Shown piece after piece: positions 55,206 to 63,736 of a stretch of DNA of 64,000 bases. Position numbers and translations under genes: made by a program. Below the pieces are notes generated by a model. That model made no database searches, was not told where the DNA came from, and worked only from the letters and a program-made list of their open reading frames with translations. Every line of letters begins with the position of its first letter. Positions within the stretch are counted from its first letter, which is position 1. The DNA is from Zhongshania marina (GTDB lineage: Bacteria; Pseudomonadota; Gammaproteobacteria; Pseudomonadales; Spongiibacteraceae): the NCBI RefSeq assembly GCF_002915595.1, contig NZ_PQGG01000012.1:124001-188000 (forward strand). Reading direction: 5' to 3'.

Positions 55206-55271
55206 CAAATCGGAGAGAATCAGGGAGGCACCGTGTAAATGGGGGCTCACAATGAGCACAGCCCTGACTTG
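55174..55271 (-). ncRNA. Candidate Fur-regulated small RNA (about 98 nt)
   Basis: A promoter with a Fur box (55278-55306) points toward an intrinsic terminator (55205-55174), enclosing about 98 bases with no gene on this strand. The predicted transcript has a small 5' hairpin (GCTCA-TTG-TGAGC, near 55257-55245), an unpaired pyrimidine-rich stretch complementary to 55212-55228 (CCUCCCUGAUUCUCUCC as RNA) that could pair with AGGAGG-type ribosome sites, and a GC-rich terminator ending in six U. Size, Fur control and seed type match RyhB/PrrF-class iron-sparing RNAs; UUGUGAGC recalls part of the RyhB core, but I cannot claim homology. Alternatively the terminator only serves the pyruvate carboxylase operon. 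Confidence 0.6.
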
Positions 55272-55277
55272 ATTTAA

Positions 55278-55306
55278 ATGATAATGATTATCAGTTAATT
55301 TTACAA
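55278..55306 (-). promoter_or_regulatory. Promoter overlapped by a perfect Fur box
   Basis: On the minus strand, -35 TTGTAA (55306-55301) and -10 TATCAT (55283-55278) are separated by exactly 17 bases. TGATAATGATTATCA (55279-55293) is a perfect 7-1-7 palindrome matching the Fur consensus and covers the -10 and spacer, the classical position for iron-dependent repression. Confidence 0.8.
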
Positions 55307-55337
55307 GCCATTTCCGCAAAAAAATTTTACCCTGTGC

Positions 55338-57158
55338 TTAGGCGCCCGCCTCAATTTCAACCAATACCTCGCCAGGTGTTACGCGGTCGCCCTTCTTCAC
55401 AAAAATCTCGACGATTTTACCGCTGATTGGCGCCTGCACTTCGGCCTCCATTTTCATCGCCTCGGTAACTAAAACGGCTTGGCCAGCAGTCACCGTATCG
55501 CCGACCGCCACCAATACTTCCACAATATTACCCGGCATATTAGTGCTGACATGGCCCGGTTTGCTGGCAGACTTACGCCCGCTTACGCCTTCGGCCTTGT
55601 ATTCGTTCAAGGCTTCGAACACCACTTCTTCTGGCATACCGTCTAAGGTCATATACACATGGCGTTTGCCCGCGCCCTTGATGCCGACCCCAGTAATCGC
55701 CACTTGGTAACTCTCACCATGCACGTCTATGACAAACTCGGTGGGAACCCCGCCCTCGCTAACAGGCCGTGCGGATTGCCCAATGGGTTCAAGAACTTCT
55801 GGAACCAAAGTGCCAGCCTCACGCTCGCTTAAAAACGCCCGCCCCAAATCTGGGAACATGGCATAGGTGAGCACATCTTCTTCTGATTTCGCCAGCTCAC
55901 CGACTTCCTTGCGAAGCTTGGCCAACTCCGGAGCTAATAAATCTGCTGGACGCACATCAATTACATCCTCAGTACCTATGGCACGTGCCCGCAAGTCTTT
56001 ATCTACCTCAGCGGGCGCGGCGCCGTAATGTCCTTGCAAATAACGCTTCACCTCATTGGTGATCGTTGTATAGCGCTTATCGGCAAGAATATTCATCACC
56101 GCCTGGGTGCCAACAATTTGTGAGGTTGGCGTCACCAAAGGGGGATAACCTAGATCTTTACGCACCGCAGGAATTTCAGCAAAAACATCGCCAATACGAT
56201 TCAGCGCGCCCTGCTCTTTTAACTGATTCGCAAGATTAGACATCATGCCGCCGGGCACTTGGTTAATCTGTACGCTCACGTCTTCGCGGGTAAATTCGCT
56301 TTCAAATTGGTGATATTTTTTACGCACTTCCCAGAGCTTCGCAGCAATGTCCTGCAGGGCTGGCAGGTCTAAGCCCGAATCTCTTGGCGTACCTTTAAGC
56401 GCCGCGACCATCGTTTCGGTCGCAGGATGGCTGGTGCCGTTAGCAAAAGCCGACATCGCCGTGTCGATAATATCAATACCTGCTTCTATCGCCTTCAACT
56501 GACACAGCCCCGCGAGACCAGAGGTCATATGGGAGTGCAATGCCAGTGGAACATCAACGCTATCTTTTAAAGCACTAACCAGCTCAGAGGTCGCCGTTGG
56601 CGTTAGCAAACCGGCCATATCTTTAATCGCGATGGAGTCTACACCCAGCGCCACCATGTCCTTGGCCTGCTGTACAAATTTAGCCGTGGTATGCACTGGG
56701 CTAGTGGTGTAACACAGTGTGCCCTGAGCATGTTTGCCCGATTTTTTCACCGCAGCAACCGCTGTTTGTAAATTGCGCACATCATTCATGGCGTCGAACA
56801 CACGGAAAATATCCATGCCGTTATCTGCAGACTTTTGAATAAACGCTTCGACCACATCGTCGGCGTAATGACGGTAGCCCAACAAATTTTGGCCCCGCAC
56901 CAACATTTGCAATTTGGTATTGGGTAGCGCCTCGCGCAGCTTGCGCAAACGCTCCCAAGGGTCTTCTTTTAGAAAACGCACACAGGCATCAAAGGTCGCG
57001 CCGCCCCACACTTCCAAAGACCAAAATCCGATCGCGTCGAGCTGGGCGCAAACCGGCAACATATCCTCGGTGCGCAGCCGTGTCGCAATCAGCGATTGGT
57101 GACCGTCGCGTAGGGCAACATCAGTAATCAGAACAGCTTTTTCTTGGCTCATCGTCAT
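55338..57158 (-). CDS. pycB: Pyruvate carboxylase subunit B / oxaloacetate decarboxylase alpha-type
   Basis: A 606-residue two-part enzyme: a carboxyltransferase TIM barrel (about 5-270, with TDVALRDGHQSLIATR and the metal-binding DMAGLLTPT), a conserved PYC/OADA middle domain (about 290-460), and a C-terminal biotinyl domain with the biotin-accepting K569 in EAMKMEA. It transfers CO2 between biotin and pyruvate/oxaloacetate. Often annotated oadA, but with a biotin carboxylase gene 9 bases upstream and no OadB/OadG sodium pump, it is more likely half of a two-subunit pyruvate carboxylase, as in Pseudomonas. Confidence 0.9.
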   Translation of the reverse strand: MTMSQEKAVLITDVALRDGHQSLIATRLRTEDMLPVCAQLDAIGFWSLEVWGGATFDACVRFLKEDPWERLRKLREALPNTKLQMLVRGQNLLGYRHYADDVVEAFIQKSADNGMDIFRVFDAMNDVRNLQTAVAAVKKSGKHAQGTLCYTTSPVHTTAKFVQQAKDMVALGVDSIAIKDMAGLLTPTATSELVSALKDSVDVPLALHSHMTSGLAGLCQLKAIEAGIDIIDTAMSAFANGTSHPATETMVAALKGTPRDSGLDLPALQDIAAKLWEVRKKYHQFESEFTREDVSVQINQVPGGMMSNLANQLKEQGALNRIGDVFAEIPAVRKDLGYPPLVTPTSQIVGTQAVMNILADKRYTTITNEVKRYLQGHYGAAPAEVDKDLRARAIGTEDVIDVRPADLLAPELAKLRKEVGELAKSEEDVLTYAMFPDLGRAFLSEREAGTLVPEVLEPIGQSARPVSEGGVPTEFVIDVHGESYQVAITGVGIKGAGKRHVYMTLDGMPEEVVFEALNEYKAEGVSGRKSASKPGHVSTNMPGNIVEVLVAVGDTVTAGQAVLVTEAMKMEAEVQAPISGKIVEIFVKKGDRVTPGEVLVEIEAGA

Positions 57159-57167
57159 ATCCTTTCT

Positions 57168-58583
57168 TTACAGGCCAGCGTGGGCGGCAATAGCAGCGGC
57201 CACCGCGAGCGCAATATCTTCGGGTCGGCTTTTATCCGAGTACTGGGTCAGTTCGGGGTGATTTTCTACAAAGCTGGTATCGAACTGGGCAGAGCGGAAA
57301 TCAGGGTGCTTTAAAATTTGCTGGTAATAGCTCGCGGTGGTTTTCACACCCTGCAAGCGCATATCGTTCAGCGCCCGAACGCCTCTATCTAGCACGTCTT
57401 CCCAGGTTAAGCCCCAAACAATTAATTTAAGACACATAGAGTCGAAATACGGCGGAATGGTGTAGCCCGTATAAATGGCTGTATCGACCCGTACGCCCGG
57501 GCCACCCGGCGCATAATAGCGACTAATTTTGCCAAAGCTGGGCAAGAAATCATTTTTAGGGTCTTCCGCATTCACCCTAAACTGCATGGCGTAACCGCGG
57601 TAGGAAATATCCTGTTGGCGATAACCCAGCGGCAAACCCGAGGCGATACGTATTTGTTCACGCACAATATCCACACCGGTAATTTGCTCGGTGATGGTGT
57701 GTTCTACCTGAACCCGCGTATTCATTTCCATGAAATAAATTTGATTATCGGCGAGCAAAAATTCCACTGTGCCGGCATTTTCATAGCCAACCGCCTCGGC
57801 GGCCCGCACCGACATCTCGCCGATATAGGCGCGCTGCTCTGGCGTTAATTGGGGCGACGGAGCAATTTCAATTAGCTTTTGGTTGCGGCGTTGAATCGAG
57901 CAATCGCGCTCAAATAGGTGAATCACATTGCCGTGGCTGTCGGCCAAAATCTGCGCTTCGATATGGCGTGGATTAACAATACACTTTTCAAGGAATACAT
58001 CAGCGCGACCAAAGGCCTTGGTTGCCTCAGATACCACCCGATCATACTGGCGTCGCAAATCTGCCTCGCTGTCGCAACGGCGAATACCGCGCCCACCACC
58101 GCCGGAGGTTGCCTTTAACATCACCGGATAGCCAATGCCCGCTGCCACGGTGACGGCGTCTTCAACGTCCTTCAAATTCTCTTCCGTGCCTGGCGTCACC
58201 GGCACGCCCGCCGCCGTCATGGCCCGGCGCGCTTCGGTTTTATCCCCCATGCGGCGAATAACCTCAGCGCTGGGGCCAATAAAGGTAATCCCACGCTGGG
58301 CACATATTTCCGCAAGCTCGGCGTTTTCAGACAAAAACCCATAGCCAGGATGCAGGCCATCACAACCGGTTTCGACTGCCAAAGCCACTAATTTGCGAGG
58401 GTTTAAATAGCCCTCCAAGGGATCGGCACCGACGTTATAAGCCTCGTCTGCACGTTTTACATGCAGCGAAAAGCGATCTGGCTCGGTGTAAACAGCCGCC
58501 GACCGAATGCCCATCTCAGCACAGGCCCGCACTATTCGCACCGCTATTTCACCGCGATTAGCGATTAGAATTTTTTTAAGCAT
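57168..58583 (-). CDS. pycA: Pyruvate carboxylase subunit A (biotin carboxylase)
   Basis: A 471-residue ATP-grasp biotin carboxylase. The start MLKKILIANRGEIAVRI at 58583 has GGAG upstream; the frame opens further to 58652. KATSGGGGRGIRRC (about 158-171) is the ATP lid, and the catalytic EMNTRVQVEH motif is at about 286-295. It carboxylates biotin on its partner subunit. Close in sequence to AccC, but it is cotranscribed with the carboxyltransferase-biotin subunit and divergent from a LysR gene, the layout of the Pseudomonas pyruvate carboxylase locus. Confidence 0.9.
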   Translation of the reverse strand: MLKKILIANRGEIAVRIVRACAEMGIRSAAVYTEPDRFSLHVKRADEAYNVGADPLEGYLNPRKLVALAVETGCDGLHPGYGFLSENAELAEICAQRGITFIGPSAEVIRRMGDKTEARRAMTAAGVPVTPGTEENLKDVEDAVTVAAGIGYPVMLKATSGGGGRGIRRCDSEADLRRQYDRVVSEATKAFGRADVFLEKCIVNPRHIEAQILADSHGNVIHLFERDCSIQRRNQKLIEIAPSPQLTPEQRAYIGEMSVRAAEAVGYENAGTVEFLLADNQIYFMEMNTRVQVEHTITEQITGVDIVREQIRIASGLPLGYRQQDISYRGYAMQFRVNAEDPKNDFLPSFGKISRYYAPGGPGVRVDTAIYTGYTIPPYFDSMCLKLIVWGLTWEDVLDRGVRALNDMRLQGVKTTASYYQQILKHPDFRSAQFDTSFVENHPELTQYSDKSRPEDIALAVAAAIAAHAGL

Positions 58584-58703
58584 CGATAACTCCATAAGGG
58601 GCAATATGCCCAGCTCCGCACAGGCCAACAGCCCGCCTACGTCACTCCGCAACCGTACCGAAAAAACACCTAGATAAAAAATTAATATTTATTTTAGTGA
58701 GAA

Positions 58704-58724
58704 TAAGGTATTACTTATACCTTA
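58704..58724. promoter_or_regulatory. 21-bp palindrome between pycA and the LysR gene
   Basis: TAAGGTAT-TACTT-ATACCTTA is a perfect 8-5-8 inverted repeat in the divergent spacer, 24 bases before the LysR start and 121 bases before the pycA start. It is the obvious candidate operator for the LysR-family regulator. Spacing is not the exact T-N11-A of typical LysR boxes. Confidence 0.65.
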
Positions 58725-58747
58725 CCAACAATGAGTTAAAATCGAGT

Positions 58748-59650
58748 ATGGAAGTCAGTTATTTAAACCGCCTCACCCTGCGCCAAATAGACGTGTTTCT
58801 TGCGGTATGCCTGCACCGCAGCTACTCCAAAGCCGCAGAACAGCTATCGCTAACCCAGCCTGCGGTTAGCTCACAAATACGCAGCCTAGAAGAGGTGGTT
58901 GGCCAAGCGCTGTTCGACTACATTGGCAAACAGCTTTTTCTTACCGCCGCCGGCGACGTGATGTTGCGGGCCGCCCGCGAGCTAAAGCAGCGCTTAGTTC
59001 ACCTAGAAATCGAACTCACCGACTTACACGGCCGCCTCCAAGGCAGCCTAAATATCGCCATTGAATCCAGCGCCGAACACCTGCTACCACCCTACATCAA
59101 CGCCTTTTGCGAGCAGCACCCCGACGTAGAGGTGATACTGCACGTCGTCAATCATCAGCGTTTACTAGAACGATTGCGGGATAATCTCGACGACCTTGCC
59201 ATCATGACCCAAGTACCCGATGGCCGCGCCCTCACCTACACTCCCTTTGCGGAACACAAGCTCTCACTCGTTGCGAACCCAAAGCACCCCCTGAGCCAAC
59301 AGCACAGCATCACACTAATCGAGCTATTGGAGTATCCGATTTTGCTGCGCGAAGCTGGCTCCGGCACCCGCCAAATATTCGAACGCTTTTGTCAGCAACA
59401 GAGCTGCGTCATTCAACATATTCGGCAAATGGGCAGTAATAGCGCCATTCAACACGCGCTGAACAGCGGCGCCAACTGCGCAGTTCTCCCGACCGCCATG
59501 GTGAATACGGCCGTGGCAAGCGGCACCCTAATCTCGCTACCTGTTCAAGGCTTTCCCATTCGGCGCTCATGGTGCACGGTTCACCCCCGCGGCAAACATC
59601 TCAACCCACTCACCAAGGCCTTTCACGACCTATTACATAGAGCGGACTAA
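58748..59650 (+). CDS. pycR: LysR-family regulator of pyruvate carboxylase (PycR-like)
   Basis: A 300-residue regulator. The N-terminal winged helix (about 7-66, LTLRQIDVFLAVCLHRSYSKAAEQL) is followed by a CbbR/CysB-type effector domain (about 95-295). In Pseudomonas aeruginosa a LysR regulator divergent from the pyruvate carboxylase genes is called PycR, and this gene has the same position. The ATG at 58748 gives a typical N-terminus; a GTG at 58697 would add 17 residues and lie over the palindrome. Confidence 0.85.
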   Translation: MEVSYLNRLTLRQIDVFLAVCLHRSYSKAAEQLSLTQPAVSSQIRSLEEVVGQALFDYIGKQLFLTAAGDVMLRAARELKQRLVHLEIELTDLHGRLQGSLNIAIESSAEHLLPPYINAFCEQHPDVEVILHVVNHQRLLERLRDNLDDLAIMTQVPDGRALTYTPFAEHKLSLVANPKHPLSQQHSITLIELLEYPILLREAGSGTRQIFERFCQQQSCVIQHIRQMGSNSAIQHALNSGANCAVLPTAMVNTAVASGTLISLPVQGFPIRRSWCTVHPRGKHLNPLTKAFHDLLHRAD

Positions 59651-59717
59651 CACCCAGCAATGAACCTCGGCGATAAGTACCGGTCAGAAAGCAGGCAATA
59701 CCGCTACCGAGGATACG

Positions 59718-60812
59718 ATGCAGCAACTACGACAAGGCCGTCTTAGCCCCCGCTTCCGCCTACTAATTTGCCTCACGCTGACATTACTAGCACCGTGGGT
59801 TATAGCAGCACCCCAAACGCAAACTAGTGTTAGCAATTACCATTACAGCGATGCCCATGTTCACGTTGTTGATTTCTTTCAAGAAGGCGGTCCACTGCCT
59901 GAATTAATTCGCGCCATGGACAAGGGCAATATTGATCACGCCATGATCAGCGGCATTCCGCTCATGAAAAAATGGCATGAGAACGAACCCAAACGGCCAC
60001 GTTACTACGCAGGCGACGACGCCGGCATGTATTGGTATAGCGCCACCGACAGCTATGTGGCCGAAGCCTATCGCAAACTCCCAAAAGACCAGCAGGCGCG
60101 GCTTCATCCCTTTTTATGCGGCTTTAATCCCACCGACAAAAATGCCGACAAACATTTGCGGCAAATGCTAGAAACCTACCCCGACGTTTGGCAGGGAATC
60201 GGCGAAGTATTAACTCGTCACGACGACCTCACCGCCCTCACCCAGGACGACACCCCAAGAGCCAATAACGAGGCCATGTACCGCGTTTATCGGGTAGCGG
60301 CAGAATTCGGTTTACCGGTGCTGCTACACAGCAATATCACCTCAAAACGAGAACGCAATCCGCTGTATATAAGCGAAATCAATGACGCCCTCGCCGCCCA
60401 CACTGATGTAAATTTTATTTGGGCACACGCCGGCACCAGCGCCACCCTCCACCGCTATCAAGACAAATTGGATTTTTTATTAGCAGAACTCAAAAAGCTC
60501 CTAGCAAACCACAAAAACCTCTATGTCGATTTATCGTGGACGGTGCTCGAATCCTATTTACTCAATAAAGACCATAAAGCCGTGGCCGGCTGGGTCGCGC
60601 TAGTAGAGCAATATCCAACAAGATTTATGATTGGCTCAGACGCCTTAGGCAGTTACGACAAAATGGGCAAGGCCCTAAAGGAATACACGCCTTTTTTGGA
60701 CGCTTTAAGCAAAGAAACCGCACGCAAAGTCGCCCGCGATAATTTCTTAGCGCTGCTACCACCCAAACCCATCAGCGACAAATTGGCTAAGTCCCAGCAA
60801 GATAAAGATTAA
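59718..60812 (+). CDS. Exported amidohydrolase-family protein
   Basis: A 364-residue protein with a signal peptide (hydrophobic core about 14-28, cleavage near IAA-AP). The mature part is an amidohydrolase-2-type barrel: DAHVHVVDF (about 45-53) supplies the HxH metal pair, LLHSN and WAHAGTS give further His ligands, and [13 protein letters not shown] gives the metal or proton Asp. Amidohydrolase-2 enzymes hydrolyse or decarboxylate small aromatic or lactone substrates. Export to the periplasm is unusual for this family. It converges with the methyltransferase gene and overlaps it by 26 bases. Confidence 0.87.
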   Translation: MQQLRQGRLSPRFRLLICLTLTLLAPWVIAAPQTQTSVSNYHYSDAHVHVVDFFQEGGPLPELIRAMDKGNIDHAMISGIPLMKKWHENEPKRPRYYAGDDAGMYWYSATDSYVAEAYRKLPKDQQARLHPFLCGFNPTDKNADKHLRQMLETYPDVWQGIGEVLTRHDDLTALTQDDTPRANNEAMYRVYRVAAEFGLPVLLHSNITSKRERNPLYISEINDALAAHTDVNFIWAHAGTSATLHRYQDKLDFLLAELKKLLANHKNLYVDLSWTVLESYLLNKDHKAVAGWVALVEQYPTRFMIGSDALGSYDKMGKALKEYTPFLDALSKETARKVARDNFLALLPPKPISDKLAKSQQDKD

Positions 60813-61464
60813 CCCGAGAAAACTCCTCAGACTCGGCCAAGTCCGGCACCGTGGTGGCGCGCTGAAAAGCCAGCCAACGGTAGCCATCTACTTGAAAATC
60901 CTTCACCCGCGAATCCGCCACCAAGACCACCGGCGCGCGGCGTAAAAATGCGTCTAGCAAGGGCAAATTAGCGCGGTCATACAAGACGTCTGCCACTAAG
61001 ATCACATCGTATTGTTCGTCGTTGGCGAAAAAGTCCGCGCTATAAGCCAATTCCACATTATTTAACTGGGCGTTCGCTCGACTGGCTTTTATCGCGTCTT
61101 CATCAAGGTCGCAGGCAATCACCTCGGCAGCCCCCGCCAGTTTTGCCGCGATGGCCGCCACACCAGAACCGCAACCAAAATCCAAAACCCGCTTACCGCG
61201 AAGCAACTCCGGATTATCGAAAATATAGCGCGCCATGACCTGTCCGCTCGCCCAGCAAAAACACCAGTAAGCAGGGTAATTCATAATGCGCTGGGTTTGT
61301 TCGGGGCTTAAATCATGCTGGGGAAAATCGGCACTCAATAGAAATAACTGCATTTCCGGCACCAAGGGCAAGGCCGTATTCACCACCTTTGCCGACGGTA
61401 AAAATTCCTGCAATAAAAGACTTAAGGAATGTTCATACTCAATAGATGAAAGCACTTGCTGCAA
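60787..61464 (-). CDS. SAM-dependent methyltransferase (PrmA/METTL-like)
   Basis: A 225-residue class I methyltransferase. Motif I is VLDFGCGSG at 93-101, followed by the acidic ACDLDEDA (about 117-124) and the motif-IV-like [16 protein letters not shown] (about 152-167). It resembles the small protein-lysine methyltransferases of the ETFB-KMT and PrmA types. Substrate unknown; it sits beside the CULT-domain gene, divergently, with 96 bases between. Confidence 0.85.
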   Translation of the reverse strand: MQQVLSSIEYEHSLSLLLQEFLPSAKVVNTALPLVPEMQLFLLSADFPQHDLSPEQTQRIMNYPAYWCFCWASGQVMARYIFDNPELLRGKRVLDFGCGSGVAAIAAKLAGAAEVIACDLDEDAIKASRANAQLNNVELAYSADFFANDEQYDVILVADVLYDRANLPLLDAFLRRAPVVLVADSRVKDFQVDGYRWLAFQRATTVPDLAESEEFSRVNLYLAGT

Positions 61465-61560
61465 AGCCGGAACCCTTATATGTTAAAAGCGTGAAGCCAA
61501 GCATTTTACTGGATTTTTCGGCGCAGGCCCGCATTGCACCGAACAGAATCGGAGAAGCCT

Positions 61561-61938
61561 ATGAGTAATTTGCCTATTAAGCAGCTAGTACACGACGTTT
61601 TATTCCAGCTTGAAGATAGCGAGCCATCTGAACTTATCTCTTGCCTCAACTGCCGACAGGCTATTACCGCCACCAATTTTCGCACCCGCATTAACGACCA
61701 GCACCACCATCGCTTCGTGAATCCTGGCGGCATTATTTTCGATGTGTGCTGCTTTCACTCGGCCCCCGGCACCATCATCAATGGCGAAGCCACAGCACAA
61801 TACTGCTGGTTTCAAGGCTACCGCTGGCAATACGCCCACTGCGAACACTGCGCCGACCAGCTCGGCTGGTATTATGAAAATGACCGCAACGAGGCTTTTT
61901 TTGCCCTAATTCCCAGCGCATTAAGCAGTAAAAATTAA
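61561..61938 (+). CDS. CULT-domain protein (bacterial cereblon-like)
   Basis: A 125-residue soluble protein consisting of one CULT domain, the thalidomide-binding domain of cereblon. Zinc ligands are C28/C31 and C94/C97. The tryptophan cage is W83, W89 and W103 within CWFQGYRWQYAHCEHCADQLGW. This segment aligns with no gaps to human cereblon, where the matching residues are W380, W386, C391, C394 and W400; F402 is Y105 here. The late FFALIPSAL matches FWGLTRSAL. Free-standing bacterial CULT proteins of about this size are known (Magnetospirillum MsCI4) and bind cyclic imides, but their natural role is unknown. The start at 61561 gives the expected length. Confidence 0.93.
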   Translation: MSNLPIKQLVHDVLFQLEDSEPSELISCLNCRQAITATNFRTRINDQHHHRFVNPGGIIFDVCCFHSAPGTIINGEATAQYCWFQGYRWQYAHCEHCADQLGWYYENDRNEAFFALIPSALSSKN

Positions 61939-61993
61939 GGCGCAAATATCCGGTATACTTGCGCCCTACTATTGCCGCCGTAAAACAGCTTTT

Positions 61994-62692
61994 ATGTCAG
62001 ACCGCCCAGCAGACAAGTCGCCAAACAGCGGCGCAGATTTTATTGTGCCCTATTGCAGCGAAGCCATTGGCTATCTGCATTGCGACGAGGATTTGCTGAT
62101 CGTAAGCAAACCCGCAGGTCTGCTCTCTGTCCCCGGCCGCCATCCCGAGAATAAAGACTGTTTGATTAGCCGCATCAACGAAGACTACCCCGGCGCCAGC
62201 ATTGTTCACCGCCTAGACATGGCAACCTCAGGCCTGATGATTATCGCCCGTAACGCCGATAGCCACCGCGCCCTAAGCCGACTCTTCCAAGATCGCAAAG
62301 TCTATAAAGAATACCAAGCGGTGGTATTCGGTGAGGTTACTAGCAAAGAGGGCTTTATCGACCTACCCCTCGCCTGCGACTGGCCCAATCGACCCCGCCA
62401 AGAACTCAATTTTGACTACGGCAAACACGCCCAAACTCATTTTGAGAATTGCGGTCTGAGCGAAAATGGTCACAGCAAACTACGTTTAATTCCGATCACC
62501 GGCCGCTCCCACCAACTTAGGGTGCACACCGCCAGCATTGGCCACCCCATATTGGGCTGCGAATTTTACGCCCATCCCAAGGCGAAGGCCGCCGCCGACC
62601 GCCTCCTACTACACGCATCGCGCTTACGTTTTACCCACCCCGTCAGCAAAAACGAATTAGACATAAACTTAAATGCCTCATTCTGGTCGTAA
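61994..62692 (+). CDS. rluA: RluA-family pseudouridine synthase
   Basis: A 232-residue synthase (E. coli RluA is 219). The catalytic Asp is D75 in VHRLDMATSG, and the C-terminal LIPITGRSHQLRVHTASIGHPILG motif is typical. RluA modifies 23S rRNA U746 and some tRNAs at U32. The gene follows the CULT gene by 55 bases on the same strand. The assignment to RluA rather than a paralogue is based on length and lack of an S4 domain. Confidence 0.87.
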   Translation: MSDRPADKSPNSGADFIVPYCSEAIGYLHCDEDLLIVSKPAGLLSVPGRHPENKDCLISRINEDYPGASIVHRLDMATSGLMIIARNADSHRALSRLFQDRKVYKEYQAVVFGEVTSKEGFIDLPLACDWPNRPRQELNFDYGKHAQTHFENCGLSENGHSKLRLIPITGRSHQLRVHTASIGHPILGCEFYAHPKAKAAADRLLLHASRLRFTHPVSKNELDINLNASFWS

Positions 62693-62903
62693 ACCTAGGC
62701 GTGTGTGAATTACTACGCGAAGGCTCTATCAGTTTCACAATAGCGTCGTAATCGTGGTATACCTTTGTAACAAAGCGCGACACTTCTCAACCAAGCCCTA
62801 AACCAAACACAACACGCTCCCAATCCGACGACGCAAACGTAAAACCCAAGTCGAAATTGATATATACGGCTCTGCAAGCCGTTCATCCAACAGGAGTAGA
62901 CGT

Positions 62904-63707
62904 ATGTGGTTAAAAACGAGCTGCGATTTATCCTTTAATATCGAAGTCCCAACACCCTTTGTATTAATGCTTAGACCGCGCAGCGGCGCCCAACAGTGGA
63001 TTGCCAGCGAGCAGTACAAACTAGCGCCCAGCGTTCCCGCTTTTGAGTTCACCGACGGCTACGGCAATCTTTGCCAGCGACTCGTCGCCCAACCCGGCGA
63101 CTTTTCTATTCATACCCGCGCAGAAGCCAAAACCGCCGACTTTTTAGACCAAGCCCCCGGCGCGCCCTTTGTAGAAATTCAAAACCTGCCGGATTCGGTA
63201 CTTAATTATTTACTGCCTAGCCGCTACTGCGAATCCGACCGCTTCGGACAATTAGCGCTAGAAATCACCTACGGCCAATATTTGGGTTACGACCAAGTCG
63301 CCGCCATTGAAAACTGGTTGCGCAATACCATTAGCTACACCCCAGGCGCCAACGACGTGCAGGTTACCGCAATAGAAATCAACGCGAGACAATGGGGAGT
63401 CTGCCGCGACATGGCTCACCTCGGCATCGCCCTGTGTCGAAGCCTAAGCATTCCCGCCCGTATGGTGGTTGGATATTTATACGGCCTGCAACCTATGGAC
63501 TTACATGCGTGGTTTGAAGCCTATGTGGGCGATCGCTGGTATACCTTCGACGCAACACAGCCCAGCTTAAAAGGCGGATACGTCGCCATTGGCTACGGCC
63601 GAGATGCCGCCGACGTTGCGGTGTACAATCAATTTGGGCCGGGGGTTTACCCTTCCAGCCAAGTGATTAGCGTAGAGCAAATTAAGGAAAGTACCGTTGT
63701 AAATTAA
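62904..63707 (+). CDS. Transglutaminase-like cysteine peptidase fold protein
   Basis: A 267-residue protein with an N-terminal beta domain (about 1-95, Transglut_N-like) and a transglutaminase core. The catalytic triad candidates are the Cys in [10 protein letters not shown] (about residue 171), His in DLHAWFEAY (about 204) and Asp in YTFDATQP (about 219). Bacterial members are thought to cut or modify peptides or peptidoglycan-like substrates. It is followed 29 bases later by a second transglutaminase-like gene cut by the window end, as is common for these paired operons. AGGAG precedes the start. Confidence 0.88.
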   Translation: MWLKTSCDLSFNIEVPTPFVLMLRPRSGAQQWIASEQYKLAPSVPAFEFTDGYGNLCQRLVAQPGDFSIHTRAEAKTADFLDQAPGAPFVEIQNLPDSVLNYLLPSRYCESDRFGQLALEITYGQYLGYDQVAAIENWLRNTISYTPGANDVQVTAIEINARQWGVCRDMAHLGIALCRSLSIPARMVVGYLYGLQPMDLHAWFEAYVGDRWYTFDATQPSLKGGYVAIGYGRDAADVAVYNQFGPGVYPSSQVISVEQIKESTVVN

Positions 63708-63736
63708 CGGACACCCGTTTCATCACTGGAAGCACT

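Noticed and set aside
55239-55277. 12-codon plus-strand frame with a GGGAGG-like ribosome site next to the Fur box
   Set aside because: The Fur-overlapped promoter reads the other way, and no plus-strand promoter or terminator accompanies it. The purine run is better explained as the complement of the small RNA seed.
55338-57158. Sodium-pumping oxaloacetate decarboxylase
   Set aside because: No OadB or OadG gene is present, and a biotin carboxylase gene is directly upstream, which points to pyruvate carboxylase.
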